Assembly: GCF_030518795.1 (NCBI RefSeq)
Contig: NZ_CP130427.1
Location: forward strand, 2,914,001-2,978,000
DNA: 64,000 bases
Source of the DNA: Micromonospora sp. NBRC 110009
GTDB taxonomy: Bacteria > Actinomycetota > Actinomycetes > Mycobacteriales > Micromonosporaceae
Direction: 5' to 3'
Part shown: piece by piece, positions 7,871 through 17,099 of the stretch
How the letters are laid out: each line of letters starts with the position of its first letter
Position numbering within the stretch: position 1 is the first letter of the stretch
The notes under the pieces: generated by a model
What the model was told of the DNA's origin: nothing
The model's input: the letters and a program-made list of their open reading frames with translations, nothing else
The model's database searches: none
Translations under genes and position numbers: made by a program

Positions 7871-8566
7871 TCAGGCGCGGAGGTGGGTGAGGACCGCGAG
7901 GACGCGGCGGTGGTGGGTGGCGGCGTCGGCGGGAAGGTCGAGCTTGGTGAAGATGTTGCGGACGTGCTTCTCCACCGCGCCGTCGCTGACCACGAGCGCG
8001 CGGGCGATGGCGGTGTTCGAGCGGCCCTCGGCCATCAGGGCCAGCACCTCCCGCTCGCGCGGGGTCAGCGCCGCCAGCGGGTCGTCGCGCCGGCGGCGGA
8101 CCAGCAGCTGGCCGATCACCTCCGGGTCGAGCACCGTGCCGCCGGCGGCCACCCGGTTCAGCGCGTCCAGGAACTCGTCGATCGCGGCCACCCGGTCCTT
8201 GAGCAGGTAGCCGATCCCGCCCCCGCCGGCCCCGCCGGTGGTGGCGAGCAGGTCGTCCGCGTACGAGACCTCGACGTACTGGGAGAGCACCAGGACGGGC
8301 GTACGCGGCACCCGGCGGCGCGCCTCCACCGCGGCCCGCAGCCCCTCGTCGGTGTGCGAGGGCGGCATCCGCACGTCGACCACCGACACGTCCGGTCGGT
8401 GCGTCACCACCGCCTCGACCAGGGCGTCGCCGTCGCCGACGGCCGCCACCACCTCGTGCCCCGACTCGGTCAGCAGCCGGACCAGCCCCTCCCGGAGCAG
8501 CACGGCGTCGTCCGCGATCACCACCCGCATAGGTCCGGTGTCTACCACGTCCCCGTCGGGATTCAT
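7871..8566 (-). CDS. LuxR/NarL-family response regulator
   Basis: 231 residues. The ATG at 8566 overlaps the kinase stop (ATGA), suggesting coupling; an internal ATG at 8530 (MRVVIADD) is a possible alternative start. The N-terminal receiver has the acidic pair in VVIADD, phospho-acceptor Asp in SVVDVRMPP, and conserved Lys in YLLKDRV. The C-terminal GerE-type helix-turn-helix reads LTPREREVLALMAEGRSNTA near residue 170, followed by VEKHVRNIFTKL. It is the DNA-binding output of the two-component pair with the upstream kinase. Targets are not visible; no clear operator was found. Confidence 0.92.
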   Translation of the reverse strand: MNPDGDVVDTGPMRVVIADDAVLLREGLVRLLTESGHEVVAAVGDGDALVEAVVTHRPDVSVVDVRMPPSHTDEGLRAAVEARRRVPRTPVLVLSQYVEVSYADDLLATTGGAGGGGIGYLLKDRVAAIDEFLDALNRVAAGGTVLDPEVIGQLLVRRRRDDPLAALTPREREVLALMAEGRSNTAIARALVVSDGAVEKHVRNIFTKLDLPADAATHHRRVLAVLTHLRA

Positions 8567-9867
8567 CGCGGCAGCTCGGCGTGGACCACGGTCGGGCCGC
8601 CGGCCGGGCTGGTCACCTCCAGCGCGCCCCCGATGGCCCGGACCCGGTCGGCGATGCCGCTCAGGCCGTGTCCCTTGGCCAGATGGGCCCCGCCCACCCC
8701 GTCGTCCCGGACGCTGATCTCCAGCCGGCCGACCCGGCGGGTCACCGCGACCCGGCAGGTGCCGGCGTGGCTGTGCTTGGCGACGTTGGTCAACGCCTCG
8801 GCCACCACGAAGTACGCGGTGCTCTCCAGCGCCGGGTCCAGCCGGCCGCCGGGCGTACCCAGGTCGTCGTCGACCACCAATTCGGTGGGGATCAGGGCGC
8901 GGGCGGCGAGGGCGGCCAGGGCGCTGGGCAGGCCCCGGTCGACCAGGATCGGCGGCGCGATGCCCCGGGACAGGGCGCGCAGCTCGTCGAGGGTCTCCCG
9001 GGTCTGGGTGACCGCCTCGTCCAGGGTCCGCCGGGCCGCCTCCGGGTCCGCGGCGAGCTGCTGGCGGGCCCGGCTGAGGTCCATGGCGAGCCGGACGAGG
9101 CGCTGCTGCGGGCCGTCGTGGATGTCCCGCTCCAGGCGGCGCAGGGCGGACGCCTCGGCGGAGGCGGCGGCCCGCTTCTGCTCCTCAAGGGTGCTGATCC
9201 GGCTGCGCATCTCGGCCACCCCGGTGAGCAGGGAGCGGGCCAGGCCGGCCTGGAGCCGCGCGCCGGCCCGGGCCACCAGCGGCAGGGTGAGCAGGCAGAA
9301 CAGCCCGATCGAGGTGTTCAGGGCGACCCGCGCCCCGGCCCCGTCGCCCATCCCGAGGAGCTGGCTCAGGTCCTGGTCGTCCGGCCCGCGCGGGATGGCC
9401 CAGTCGTACGTGACGTAGAGGGTGCCCGCGACCGCGACCGCCCACCAGACCAGCACCACGACGAACGTGGGGAGGGTCACCAGCAGCTTGACGAAGGCGT
9501 GCAACAGGTCCAGCCACGACTGCAGGTCGCGCACCGGCGTGAGGATCCGGCGCCAGTAACCCGCCCGCGGCGCCGGGGCCAGGTAGACGGGGCGGACCCG
9601 GGGCTGGCGGAGCACGGCCGGGAGCCGGAACCGTTCGAGGTCGGCCAGCGCGCGGGCCGCGTACAGGGTGCCGGCCAGGACGGGCAGGCCGAGGGTGGTG
9701 ACCAGCAGGCCGGCGGTGAGGGAGATCCCGGCCACCGCCACCACGAAGCCGACCAACGCCAGCGGCAGGCCGAACAGCACGTAGCCGGAGTCGCGCAGGA
9801 GCTGCCGGGCGAGGCCCGGGGCGGGGGTGGTGGGGGCGGGCGCGGTGGCCAGCGGCACGGCGGTCAT
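8563..9867 (-). CDS. NarL/DesK-type sensor histidine kinase
   Basis: 434 residues. The N-terminal half has about four hydrophobic segments (for example VLFGLPLALVGFVVAVAGIS and LVTLPTFVVVLVWWAVAVAG) of the putative-sensor type common in actinobacteria. A short coiled stretch then leads to the HisKA_3 box RLERDIHDGPQQRL (phospho-acceptor His) and a C-terminal HATPase with SVRDDGVGGA and GHGLSGIADRV. It should autophosphorylate in response to an envelope or membrane signal and pass phosphate to the LuxR-type regulator, whose start overlaps its stop. Transcribed divergently from rex. The signal is unknown. Confidence 0.92.
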   Translation of the reverse strand: MTAVPLATAPAPTTPAPGLARQLLRDSGYVLFGLPLALVGFVVAVAGISLTAGLLVTTLGLPVLAGTLYAARALADLERFRLPAVLRQPRVRPVYLAPAPRAGYWRRILTPVRDLQSWLDLLHAFVKLLVTLPTFVVVLVWWAVAVAGTLYVTYDWAIPRGPDDQDLSQLLGMGDGAGARVALNTSIGLFCLLTLPLVARAGARLQAGLARSLLTGVAEMRSRISTLEEQKRAAASAEASALRRLERDIHDGPQQRLVRLAMDLSRARQQLAADPEAARRTLDEAVTQTRETLDELRALSRGIAPPILVDRGLPSALAALAARALIPTELVVDDDLGTPGGRLDPALESTAYFVVAEALTNVAKHSHAGTCRVAVTRRVGRLEISVRDDGVGGAHLAKGHGLSGIADRVRAIGGALEVTSPAGGPTVVHAELPR

Positions 9868-10118
9868 GTCCCGAGGCTATGGCCCGGCACTCCCCGGACC
9901 CATCCCGTGCACCGGCCTCTCCGGGGTGGGGTTGTCCCTACCCGGGCGTGACCCGCGCCTCGCCACGCCGATGACACAGCGCGACTGGGCGCGTGCGATT
10001 GGTCAGAGAAGTCGGGATTGAGCAATAATCGCCGGGCGCGCCGAGGAAGCGCGGTCTATCGATCTTGTCGGGCTGGAGGTGCAGGTGGCGGCGCGTCGCG
10101 GGTCAGCAAGATCGCGAT

Positions 10119-10136
10119 TTGTGCACCTCTTCACAA
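10119..10136. promoter_or_regulatory. Rex operator (ROP) upstream of rex-hem
   Basis: The 18-bp sequence TTGTGCACCTCTTCACAA is an inverted repeat that matches the Rex consensus TTGTGAAnnnnTTCACAA at all but one fixed base. It lies about 120 bp before the rex ATG in the 388-bp gap between the divergent kinase and rex genes. In Streptomyces Rex represses its own rex-hemACD operon through such a site, releasing it when NADH/NAD+ is high. Confidence 0.9.
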
Positions 10137-10147
10137 GCGCCTACTCT
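10119..10147 (+). promoter_or_regulatory. Candidate rex-hem promoter overlapping the Rex operator
   Basis: TTGTGC (10119-10124) and TACTCT (10142-10147) are 17 bp apart, a plausible housekeeping promoter. The Rex operator begins at this -35 and fills most of the spacer, so bound Rex would occlude RNA polymerase. Confidence 0.45.
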
Positions 10148-10255
10148 GTAGTTCCGACGCGCCCTGCTAGCACAGCCGGCAACATCGGTCGCCAGCGGGA
10201 GTCCCGAAACGACCCGCCACCGTCGCTGGTCGAGGATCGCACCGCACGGAGTCTC

Positions 10256-11026
10256 ATGAGTCAGCACCGTCACCCAGGCGCGCCCGGCCGCGCCGGTGCC
10301 GTACCGGCGCTCCCGGACCTGCCCGAGGCCACCGTGGCGCGGCTCCCGGAATATCTCCGTGCCCTGCACGCGCTCGCCGAGACCGGCCACGAGACGGTTT
10401 CCAGCGAGGGGCTGGCCAACGCCGCCGGGGTCAACTCCGCGAAGCTCCGCAAGGACCTCTCCCACCTCGGCTCGTACGGCACCCGGGGCGTCGGCTACGA
10501 CCTCGCGCTGCTGATCGAACAGATCGAGTTCGTGCTCGGGCTGACCCAGCGGCGGGCCGTCGCGCTGGTCGGCGTGGGTAATCTCGGTCACGCCCTGGCC
10601 GGCTACGACGGCTTCGCCAGCCGCGGCTTCCGGATCGCCGCGCTGCTCGACGCGGACCCGTCGCGGGTCGGCGAGGAGATCAACGGGCTGGTCGTGCGGC
10701 ACATCGAGGAGCTGCCGCAGGTCGCCGCCGAGGAGTCGATCTCGATCGGCGTGATCGCCACCCCGGCCCCGGCCGCCCAGGCGGTGGCCGATCAGCTGGT
10801 CGCCGTCGGCGTGACGAGCATCCTGAACTTCGCGCCGTGCGTACTCTCGGTTCCGGAGGGGGTCGACGTGCGCAAGGTCGACCTCGCGATCGAGCTGCAG
10901 ATCCTGTCCTTCCACGAGCACCGCAAGGCGTCGCTGACCGCGCTCCCCGCCACCGGCGGGTCCGCCCTCACCGCCCTGCCCGGCGGGCTCGCGACCACCG
11001 ACAACCAGGAGGCGATCGGCACGTGA
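10256..11026 (+). CDS. rex: Redox-sensing transcriptional repressor Rex
   Basis: 256 residues from ATG 10256 (ACGGAG four nt upstream of TCTC-ATG region). The N-terminal winged helix is seen as SSEGLANAAGVNSAKLRKDL followed by SYGTRGVGYD. The Rossmann domain begins VALVGVGNLGHALAGY (GxGxxG NADH site), and the C-terminal swapped helix ends near FHEHRK. Rex binds ROP sites when NADH is low and is released by NADH, coupling respiratory gene expression to cellular redox state. It leads the hem operon: its TGA overlaps the GTG start of hemA. The operator at 10119-10136 argues for autoregulation. Confidence 0.96.
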   Translation: MSQHRHPGAPGRAGAVPALPDLPEATVARLPEYLRALHALAETGHETVSSEGLANAAGVNSAKLRKDLSHLGSYGTRGVGYDLALLIEQIEFVLGLTQRRAVALVGVGNLGHALAGYDGFASRGFRIAALLDADPSRVGEEINGLVVRHIEELPQVAAEESISIGVIATPAPAAQAVADQLVAVGVTSILNFAPCVLSVPEGVDVRKVDLAIELQILSFHEHRKASLTALPATGGSALTALPGGLATTDNQEAIGT

Positions 11027-12396
11027 AACTGCTCGTCGTCGGCGCGTCCTACCGCACCGCCCCGGTCGCGACGCTGGAGCAGCTGGCGGTCCCGCCCGCG
11101 GACCTCACCCGCACCCTGGACCGCCTGGTCGCCCAGCCGTACGTCGCCGAGGCCGTGCTCGTCTCCACCTGTAACCGGGTGGAGGTGTACGCGGCCGTCT
11201 CCGGTTTCCACGGCGGCCTCGGGGACATCTGCGCCGTCCTGGCCGAGCAGGCCGGCTGCGCGCCGGCGGCGCTGGCCAACCACCTCTACGTGCACTACGA
11301 CGCCGCCGCCGTGGACCACGTCTTCCGGGTCGGCGCCGGGCTCGACTCGATGGTGGTCGGCGAGGCGCAGATCCTCGGCCAGCTCCGGGACGCCTACCAC
11401 TCGGCGTCCGGCGCCGACTCGGCCGGGCGGCTGCTGCACGAGCTGATGCAGCAGGCGCTGCGGGTCGGCAAGCGGGCGCACGCCGAGACCAACATCGACC
11501 GGGCCGGGCAGAGCGTGGTCACCGCCGCCCTCGACCTGGCCGCCGGGCTGCTCGACGGCGACCTGGCCGGCCGCCCCGCGATGGTGGTCGGCGCGGGCGC
11601 GATGGGCTCGCTGGGCGTGGCCACCCTCTCCCGGCTGGGCGCCGGGCCGCTCACCGTCACCAACCGGGGCGCCGACCGGGCCGTCCGGCTGGCCGAGTCG
11701 TACGGCGCGACCGCCGTGCCGATGACCGAGCTGGTCGACGCCCTCGCGACGGTGGACGTCGTCGTGGCCGCCACCGCGGCTACCGAGCCGGTCCTCACCC
11801 TCGACGTGGTGACCCGGGCGTCGGCCCGGCGGGGCGCCGACCGCGGCCCGCTGGTCCTGCTCGACCTGGCCGTCCCGCGCGACGTCGAGGCGGGCGTGGC
11901 CGCGCTGCCCGGCGTCGAGGTGATCGACATCGACCGGATGGCGGCGATCCTCGCCGACGGCCCCGCCGCCGCCGACGCCGCCGAGGTGGGCCGGATCGTG
12001 GCCGCCGAGGTCGAGGCGTTCCTCAGCTGGCTGCGCGGCGCCGACGTGGCGCCCACCGTGGCCGCGCTGCGCGGGCGCGCCGACGACGTGGTCACCGCCG
12101 AGCTGGGCCGGCTCGCCCAGCGCCGCCCCGACTTCAGCGACGACCAGCGCGCGGAGGTCGCCCGCACCGTGCACCGGGTGGTGCAGCGGCTGCTGCACCA
12201 GCCGACCGTCCGGGTCCGGCAGCTCGCCGCCGAGCCGGGCGGCGACCAGTACGCCGCCCTGCTGCGCGAGCTGTTCGACCTGGAGGTGCCGCAGACCTCC
12301 CCGGTCGACACCGTCCCCGACGTGGTGGCGTCCGACAGCGACGGCCGGCCGTCGTTCGACGCCGCGGACGTCCCGCCCACCGGAGGTGTGCGATGA
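11023..12396 (+). CDS. hemA: Glutamyl-tRNA reductase
   Basis: 457 residues, GTG start overlapping the rex stop (GTGA). It catalyses NADPH-dependent reduction of glutamyl-tRNA(Glu) to glutamate-1-semialdehyde, the first committed step of C5-pathway haem and corrinoid synthesis. Visible signatures: ASYRTAPVATLEQLA at the N-terminus, the catalytic cysteine in VSTCNRVEVYA near residue 48, LDSMVVGEAQILGQ near 110, the NADP site VVGAGAMGSLG, and the C-terminal dimerisation helix with RVVQRLLHQPTVR. Its placement under Rex fits haem demand in respiration. Its stop overlaps the hemC start by four bases. Confidence 0.96.
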   Translation: MKLLVVGASYRTAPVATLEQLAVPPADLTRTLDRLVAQPYVAEAVLVSTCNRVEVYAAVSGFHGGLGDICAVLAEQAGCAPAALANHLYVHYDAAAVDHVFRVGAGLDSMVVGEAQILGQLRDAYHSASGADSAGRLLHELMQQALRVGKRAHAETNIDRAGQSVVTAALDLAAGLLDGDLAGRPAMVVGAGAMGSLGVATLSRLGAGPLTVTNRGADRAVRLAESYGATAVPMTELVDALATVDVVVAATAATEPVLTLDVVTRASARRGADRGPLVLLDLAVPRDVEAGVAALPGVEVIDIDRMAAILADGPAAADAAEVGRIVAAEVEAFLSWLRGADVAPTVAALRGRADDVVTAELGRLAQRRPDFSDDQRAEVARTVHRVVQRLLHQPTVRVRQLAAEPGGDQYAALLRELFDLEVPQTSPVDTVPDVVASDSDGRPSFDAADVPPTGGVR

Positions 12397-13361
12397 CCGC
12401 CCCCCTGCGCCTCGGCACCCGGGGCAGCGCCCTGGCGATGGCCCAGTCCGGCCACGTCGCCGCGGCCCTCACCGAGGCCACCGGCCGTGCCGTCGAGCTG
12501 GTCGAGGTGGTGACCGCCGGGGACCGCTCCACGGCCCCGGTGCACCGCCTCGGCGTCGGCGTCTTCGTCTCCGCGCTGCGGGACGCGCTGACCGCCGGCA
12601 CCATCGACTTCGCCGTCCACTCGTACAAGGACCTGCCCACGGCGGCGGCTCCCGGGCTGCACATCGCCGCGGTGCCGCCCCGGCAGGACCCGCGGGACGC
12701 GCTGGTCGCCCGGGACGGCCGGACGCTCGCCGAGCTGTCGCCCGGCGCGCGGGTCGGCACCGGCGCGCTGCGCCGCATCGCCCAGCTGCACGCGCTCGGG
12801 ATGCAGCTGGAGGTCACCCCGGTCCGGGGCAACGTGGACACCCGCCTCGGGCGGGTGCTCGGCCCGGACGCCGACCTCGACGCCGTCGTCCTGGCCCGGG
12901 CGGGGCTCGCCCGCCTCGGCCGGACCGACGTGATCACCGAGACGCTCGACCCGATGCTGATGCTGCCGGCGCCCGCCCAGGGTGCGCTGGCGGTGGAGTG
13001 CCGGGTCGACGACCAGGACCTGGTCGAGCTGCTCGCAGTGCTCGACCACGCACCGTCCCGCGCCGCGGTCGTCGCGGAGCGGGCACTGCTGGCCACCCTG
13101 GAGGCCGGGTGCAGCGCACCCGTCGCCGCCTACGGCGAACTCGCCGAGGGTGACGCCGGCGAGGAGATCTACCTGCGCGGGGCGGTGATCAGCCCGGACG
13201 GTACCCGTGACCTCCGGCTGTCCCGCACCGGAACGCCCGCCGACGCGGCGGAGATCGGCAAGGCACTCGCCGCCGAACTCCTCGAACTCGGCGCCGACTC
13301 GATCCTCGGCCAAGAAGGACACGCCGGCCCGGGGACCCAGCAATTTGGGAGCACAGAATGA
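12393..13361 (+). CDS. hemC: Porphobilinogen deaminase (hydroxymethylbilane synthase)
   Basis: 322 residues, ATG overlapping the hemA stop (ATGA). It polymerises four porphobilinogens to hydroxymethylbilane in the cytosol. Motifs: LGTRGSALAMAQSGHV at the N-terminus, AVHSYKDLPT near residue 77, RRIAQLHAL and VRGNVDTRLG with the substrate-binding arginines, and the dipyrromethane cofactor cysteine in LEAGCSAPVAAYGE near residue 240. Full length for the family. Fourth-base overlaps on both sides put it firmly in the rex-hem operon. Confidence 0.97.
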   Translation: MTAPLRLGTRGSALAMAQSGHVAAALTEATGRAVELVEVVTAGDRSTAPVHRLGVGVFVSALRDALTAGTIDFAVHSYKDLPTAAAPGLHIAAVPPRQDPRDALVARDGRTLAELSPGARVGTGALRRIAQLHALGMQLEVTPVRGNVDTRLGRVLGPDADLDAVVLARAGLARLGRTDVITETLDPMLMLPAPAQGALAVECRVDDQDLVELLAVLDHAPSRAAVVAERALLATLEAGCSAPVAAYGELAEGDAGEEIYLRGAVISPDGTRDLRLSRTGTPADAAEIGKALAAELLELGADSILGQEGHAGPGTQQFGSTE

Positions 13362-14938
13362 CCCGCACCCGTAAGCCCGTAGGCCGGATCGCGTTCGTCG
13401 GGGCCGGACCCGGCGACCCGGGCCTGCTGACCCGTCGGGCGTTGGACGCCCTGGTCGACGCCGACCAGGTGGTGTACGACCGGGGAGTCCCCGAGTCGCT
13501 GCTCGAGCACGTCCGCGCCCAGGCCAGGTCCGACGCCGAGTTCAGCCCCGCCGAGGGCGTACCGGGGGACGTGGCGAAGGTGCTGATCTCCGCGGCCCGC
13601 TCCGGGCAGAACGCGGTGCACCTGGTCGCCGGGGACCCGTTCGGCCACGACTCGGTGGTCAAGGAGGTGCAGGCGGTCGCGCGTACCGCCGCGCACTTCG
13701 AGGTGGTCCCGGGCATCGGCCAGGCCGAGGGGGTGGCCACCTACGCGGGTGTGCCGCTGCCGGGGGTGCGGACCGCCGCCGACGTCGAGGACGTCACCAC
13801 GCTGGACTTCGACGCGCTCGCCGCGGCCGTCAACCGGGGCTCGCTGGCCCTGGCCGTGGACGCCGGTGACCTGGCCGCCGTCCGGGACGGCCTGCTGGCC
13901 GCCGGGGTGGACGGCGCCACCGGCGTCGGGGTGACCGGCGACGGCACCGGCGAGACGCAGTACACCACCACGTCGACCGTGGACTCCTTCGTCGCGGCGG
14001 CGCTCGGCTTCACCGGCCGGGTCGTGCTCACCGTCGGTGCGGGCGTCCCCGACCGCGACAAGCTGAGCTGGTGGGAGAACCGCCCGCTGTACGGCTGGAA
14101 GGTGCTCGTCCCCCGGACCAAGGAGCAGGCCGGCGTGATGAGCGCCCGGCTGCGCGCGTACGGGGCCATCCCGTGCGAGGTGCCGACCATCGCCGTCGAG
14201 CCGCCGCGCACCCCCGCCCAGATGGAGCGGGCGGTCAAGGGCCTGGTCGACGGCCGGTACGCCTGGGTGATCTTCACCTCGGTGAACGCGGTCCGGGCGG
14301 TCTGGGAGAAGTTCGCCGAGCACGGCCTGGACGCCCGCCACTTCGGCGGCGTCAAGATCGCCTGCATCGGCGAGGCCACCGCCGACGCGGTGCGCGCCTT
14401 CGGCATCCAGCCGGAGCTGGTCCCCTCGGGCGAGCAGTCCTCCGAGGGCCTGCTGGCCGAGTTCTCGCCCCACGACGAGATCCTCGACCCGGTCGGCCGG
14501 GTGCTGCTGCCGCGCGCCGACATCGCCACCGAGACCCTCGCCGCCGGGCTCACCGAGCGCGGCTGGGAGGTCGACGACGTGACCGCGTACCGGACCGTCC
14601 GGGCGGCGCCGCCGCCGGCCGAGATCCGCGACGCGATCAAGTCGGGCGGGTTCGACGCGGTGCTCTTCACCTCGTCCTCCACCGTCCGGAACCTGGTCGG
14701 CATCGCCGGGAAGCCGCACGCGCGTACCGTTGTTGCTGTCATCGGGCCCAAGACGGCGGAGACCGCCACCGAGTTCGGCCTGCGGGTCGACGTGCAGCCT
14801 CAGCACGCCTCGGTGCCCGACCTGGTGGAGGCGCTCGCCGCCTACGCCGTCGAGCTGCGCGAGAAGCTCGCCGCCATGCCGGCCAAGCAGCGCCGGGGCT
14901 CGAAGGTGCAGGGGCCGACCGCCCTGCGGTTCCGGTAA
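13358..14938 (+). CDS. hemD: HemD fusion: degenerate uroporphyrinogen methyltransferase-like domain plus uroporphyrinogen-III synthase
   Basis: 526 residues, ATG overlapping the hemC stop. Residues ~5-240 resemble a CobA/SUMT tetrapyrrole methylase (FVGAGPGDPGLLTRRALDAL, then VVPGIGQAEGVATYAGVPLP). However, the usual GGDPFVFGRGGEE-type motif reads LVAGDPFGHDSVVKE, so methyl transfer is doubtful. Residues ~250-500 are a HemD uroporphyrinogen-III synthase (WKVLVPRTKEQAGVMSARL, FTSVNAVRAVWE, FTSSSTVRNLVG, VIGPKTAETATEFGL), which closes and inverts ring D of hydroxymethylbilane. The fused arrangement is usual in actinobacteria. HemB follows after 18 bp. Confidence 0.9.
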   Translation: MTRTRKPVGRIAFVGAGPGDPGLLTRRALDALVDADQVVYDRGVPESLLEHVRAQARSDAEFSPAEGVPGDVAKVLISAARSGQNAVHLVAGDPFGHDSVVKEVQAVARTAAHFEVVPGIGQAEGVATYAGVPLPGVRTAADVEDVTTLDFDALAAAVNRGSLALAVDAGDLAAVRDGLLAAGVDGATGVGVTGDGTGETQYTTTSTVDSFVAAALGFTGRVVLTVGAGVPDRDKLSWWENRPLYGWKVLVPRTKEQAGVMSARLRAYGAIPCEVPTIAVEPPRTPAQMERAVKGLVDGRYAWVIFTSVNAVRAVWEKFAEHGLDARHFGGVKIACIGEATADAVRAFGIQPELVPSGEQSSEGLLAEFSPHDEILDPVGRVLLPRADIATETLAAGLTERGWEVDDVTAYRTVRAAPPPAEIRDAIKSGGFDAVLFTSSSTVRNLVGIAGKPHARTVVAVIGPKTAETATEFGLRVDVQPQHASVPDLVEALAAYAVELREKLAAMPAKQRRGSKVQGPTALRFR

Positions 14939-14956
14939 TCGCCAAGGAGGCTCGTC

Positions 14957-15940
14957 ATGCCGTACCCCGAGATCCGGCCCCGCCGGCTGCGCCGTAACGC
15001 GGCCGTGCGGCGGCTGGTCGCCGAGACCCGCGTCGACCCGGCCGAGCTGGTCGTGCCGATGTTCGTCAAGGAGGGGCTGACCGAGCCGCGGGCCATCGCG
15101 TCGCTCCCGGGAGTGCTCCAGCACTCCCGGGACTCGCTCCGCAAGGCCGCAGTCGAGGCGGTCCAGGCGAGCGTCGGCGGGATCATGCTCTTCGCGGTGC
15201 CGGCCGAGCGGGACGCCACCGGCTCGGGCGGCATCGACCCGGACGGCATCCTCAACGTGGCCATCCGGGACGTGGTCGCGGAGGTGGGCGACGCCACCGT
15301 GGTGATGAGCGACCTCTGCCTGGACGAGTTCACCTCGCACGGGCACTGCGGCCTGCTCACCCCCGACGGCGCGGTGGACAACGACGCCACCCTGGAGGCG
15401 TACGCCCGGATGGCGGTCGCCCAGGCCGACGCCGGGGTCCACATGGTCGGGCCGTCCGGGATGATGGACGGCCAGGTCGGCGTGGTCCGGCGAGCCCTGG
15501 ACGCCGCCGGCCACCAGGACGTGTCGGTGCTCGCCTACGCCGTGAAGTACGCCTCCGCGTTCTACGGCCCGTTCCGGGACGCCGTCGAGTCGGCCCTGGA
15601 GGGCGACCGGCGCACCTACCAGCAGGACCCGGCGAACCTGCGGGAGTCGCTGCGCGAGGTGGAGCTGGACGTCGCCGAGGGTGCCGACCTGGTGATGGTC
15701 AAGCCGGCCCTGCCGTACCTCGACGTGGTGTCGGCGGTCCGGGCCGCGGTGGACGTCCCGGTCGCCGCCTACCAGGTCTCCGGCGAGTACGCGATGGTCG
15801 AGGCGGCCGCCGCGAACGGCTGGATCGACCGCGAGCGGGTGATGCTGGAGACGCTCACCTCGATCCGCCGGGCCGGCGCGCAGATCATCCTCACCTACTG
15901 GGCGGTCGAGGCGGCCCAGCTGCTCCGCGAGCGCTACTGA
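14957..15940 (+). CDS. hemB: Delta-aminolevulinic acid dehydratase (porphobilinogen synthase)
   Basis: 327 residues, ATG with AAGGAGG upstream. It condenses two 5-aminolevulinates to porphobilinogen. Signatures: [18 protein letters not shown] at the N-terminus, metal region [14 protein letters not shown], first active lysine in [16 protein letters not shown], and Schiff-base lysine in [12 protein letters not shown]. The metal loop keeps the first and third cysteines of the zinc enzymes but has Asp at the second. In pathway order HemB acts before HemC although it is last in the operon. Its stop overlaps by 7 bp with the end of the convergent gene at 15934. Confidence 0.97.
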   Translation: MPYPEIRPRRLRRNAAVRRLVAETRVDPAELVVPMFVKEGLTEPRAIASLPGVLQHSRDSLRKAAVEAVQASVGGIMLFAVPAERDATGSGGIDPDGILNVAIRDVVAEVGDATVVMSDLCLDEFTSHGHCGLLTPDGAVDNDATLEAYARMAVAQADAGVHMVGPSGMMDGQVGVVRRALDAAGHQDVSVLAYAVKYASAFYGPFRDAVESALEGDRRTYQQDPANLRESLREVELDVAEGADLVMVKPALPYLDVVSAVRAAVDVPVAAYQVSGEYAMVEAAAANGWIDRERVMLETLTSIRRAGAQIILTYWAVEAAQLLRERY

Positions 15941-17097
15941 GCGGTCACCGTGACCACCCGGGCCAGCTCCGCGACGGTGTAGACCTTCCGGGGCGGGTCC
16001 GGTAGCTGCGCCCACACCACGCGGACGGTGGTGCCGTCGACCCAGGCGGCACCGCAGGTCCCGCCGGCCGTGAGGCCGTAGACGGTGTCCGCCGCCCCGA
16101 TCAGCCGGTCGGCCCGGCGCTCGCCGGTCGCGGTGTCCAGGATCGCCAGCCGGTACTCGAGCGTCCGCCGGCCGCTGGGGCGGCGGTAGGGGACCGCGAC
16201 CAGGCTGCCGTCGGGGGAGAGTCGGATCGACGCCGCGCACTCCCCGTCCACCGTGAGCCGGGACAGTCCGCCCCCACCGGCCAGCCGGCGTACGTCGAGC
16301 TGGCAGCGGGTCATGTCGGGCGGGCCGGTCACCGACACCACCCGGCCGGCCGCCACGTCGGCCTCGCGGAACGGCAGTTCGCCGTCGACCTTCGCCGGCA
16401 CCCGGATCAGGGTCTTCTCCCGTCCGCTGGTCAGCTCGTGGGACACCAGGCCCACTCCGTCCCGGACCAGGTAGGCGTATCGCGCGTCGGCGCCGACCAG
16501 CTTGAGGGCCTGCCCCCGGACCCGGACCTCCCGGCTGATGTCCACCCGATCGTCCGCGCCGAGCACGGTGAGCCGGATGGAGAGGCCCGCGACGTTCGGG
16601 CCGTCCGTCCGCCGCACGCCGGGCATGAGGTCGGTGAACTCGAGGCCGACCAGCCGCCCGTCGGGCAGCGCCACGGTCTCCTGCCAACCGGCGGGCACCC
16701 GGTGCCCGACCACCGAGCCGTCGGCGGCCAGCTCGTCCGCGGGGCCGCCGAGCAGGCCGATCTCGGGTCCGCCCCGCTGGGGCCGGACGGTGCCGCCGTC
16801 ACCGGTGAGGATCAGCCGCTGCGCCGGCACGGGAGGTGGCGTCGGCGAGGCGGAAACGGGCGGTGGCACCGGCGGTGCCGACGCCGGGACGGTTGCCCGG
16901 TCGTCGCGGGTGAGCAGCGGGACGGCGCCGCCGGTGAGGGCGACCAGCACGGCCAGGCCGCCCGAGGCCACCGCCGCCCGCCGGCGTCGTCGGGCACGGG
17001 CCCGCCCGCGTACGGTCGCCAGGTCCGCCGGGTGCGCCGCCGTCGTGCTGGCGGCGCGGTGGACCAGGTCGGTCAGGTCCTCGGGTATGACGTCCAC
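15934..17097 (-). CDS. Membrane-anchored protein with C-terminal beta-propeller-like region, partner of ECF sigma factor
   Basis: 387 residues. The GTG at 17097 is chosen because AGAAGGAG stands 5 nt upstream and the sigma factor stop lies 3 nt before it. A short cytoplasmic N-terminus (~residues 1-42, Arg-rich end) is followed by one membrane helix (about 43-62), a Pro-rich linker, and a ~280-residue beta-rich extracytoplasmic part with repeated short blades ([38 protein letters not shown]) like TolB/WD-type propellers. Coupling to the ECF sigma gene suggests a regulator or sensor of that sigma factor, but no zinc-binding anti-sigma motif is visible. Function unknown. Confidence 0.7.
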   Translation of the reverse strand: MDVIPEDLTDLVHRAASTTAAHPADLATVRGRARARRRRRAAVASGGLAVLVALTGGAVPLLTRDDRATVPASAPPVPPPVSASPTPPPVPAQRLILTGDGGTVRPQRGGPEIGLLGGPADELAADGSVVGHRVPAGWQETVALPDGRLVGLEFTDLMPGVRRTDGPNVAGLSIRLTVLGADDRVDISREVRVRGQALKLVGADARYAYLVRDGVGLVSHELTSGREKTLIRVPAKVDGELPFREADVAAGRVVSVTGPPDMTRCQLDVRRLAGGGGLSRLTVDGECAASIRLSPDGSLVAVPYRRPSGRRTLEYRLAILDTATGERRADRLIGAADTVYGLTAGGTCGAAWVDGTTVRVVWAQLPDPPRKVYTVAELARVVTVTAQ

Positions 17098-17099
17098 GG

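Noticed and set aside
13169..16687. A 1172-codon minus-strand open frame across hemC, hemD and hemB
   Set aside because: It lies opposite three well-identified hem genes, and its translation is low-complexity and without motifs.
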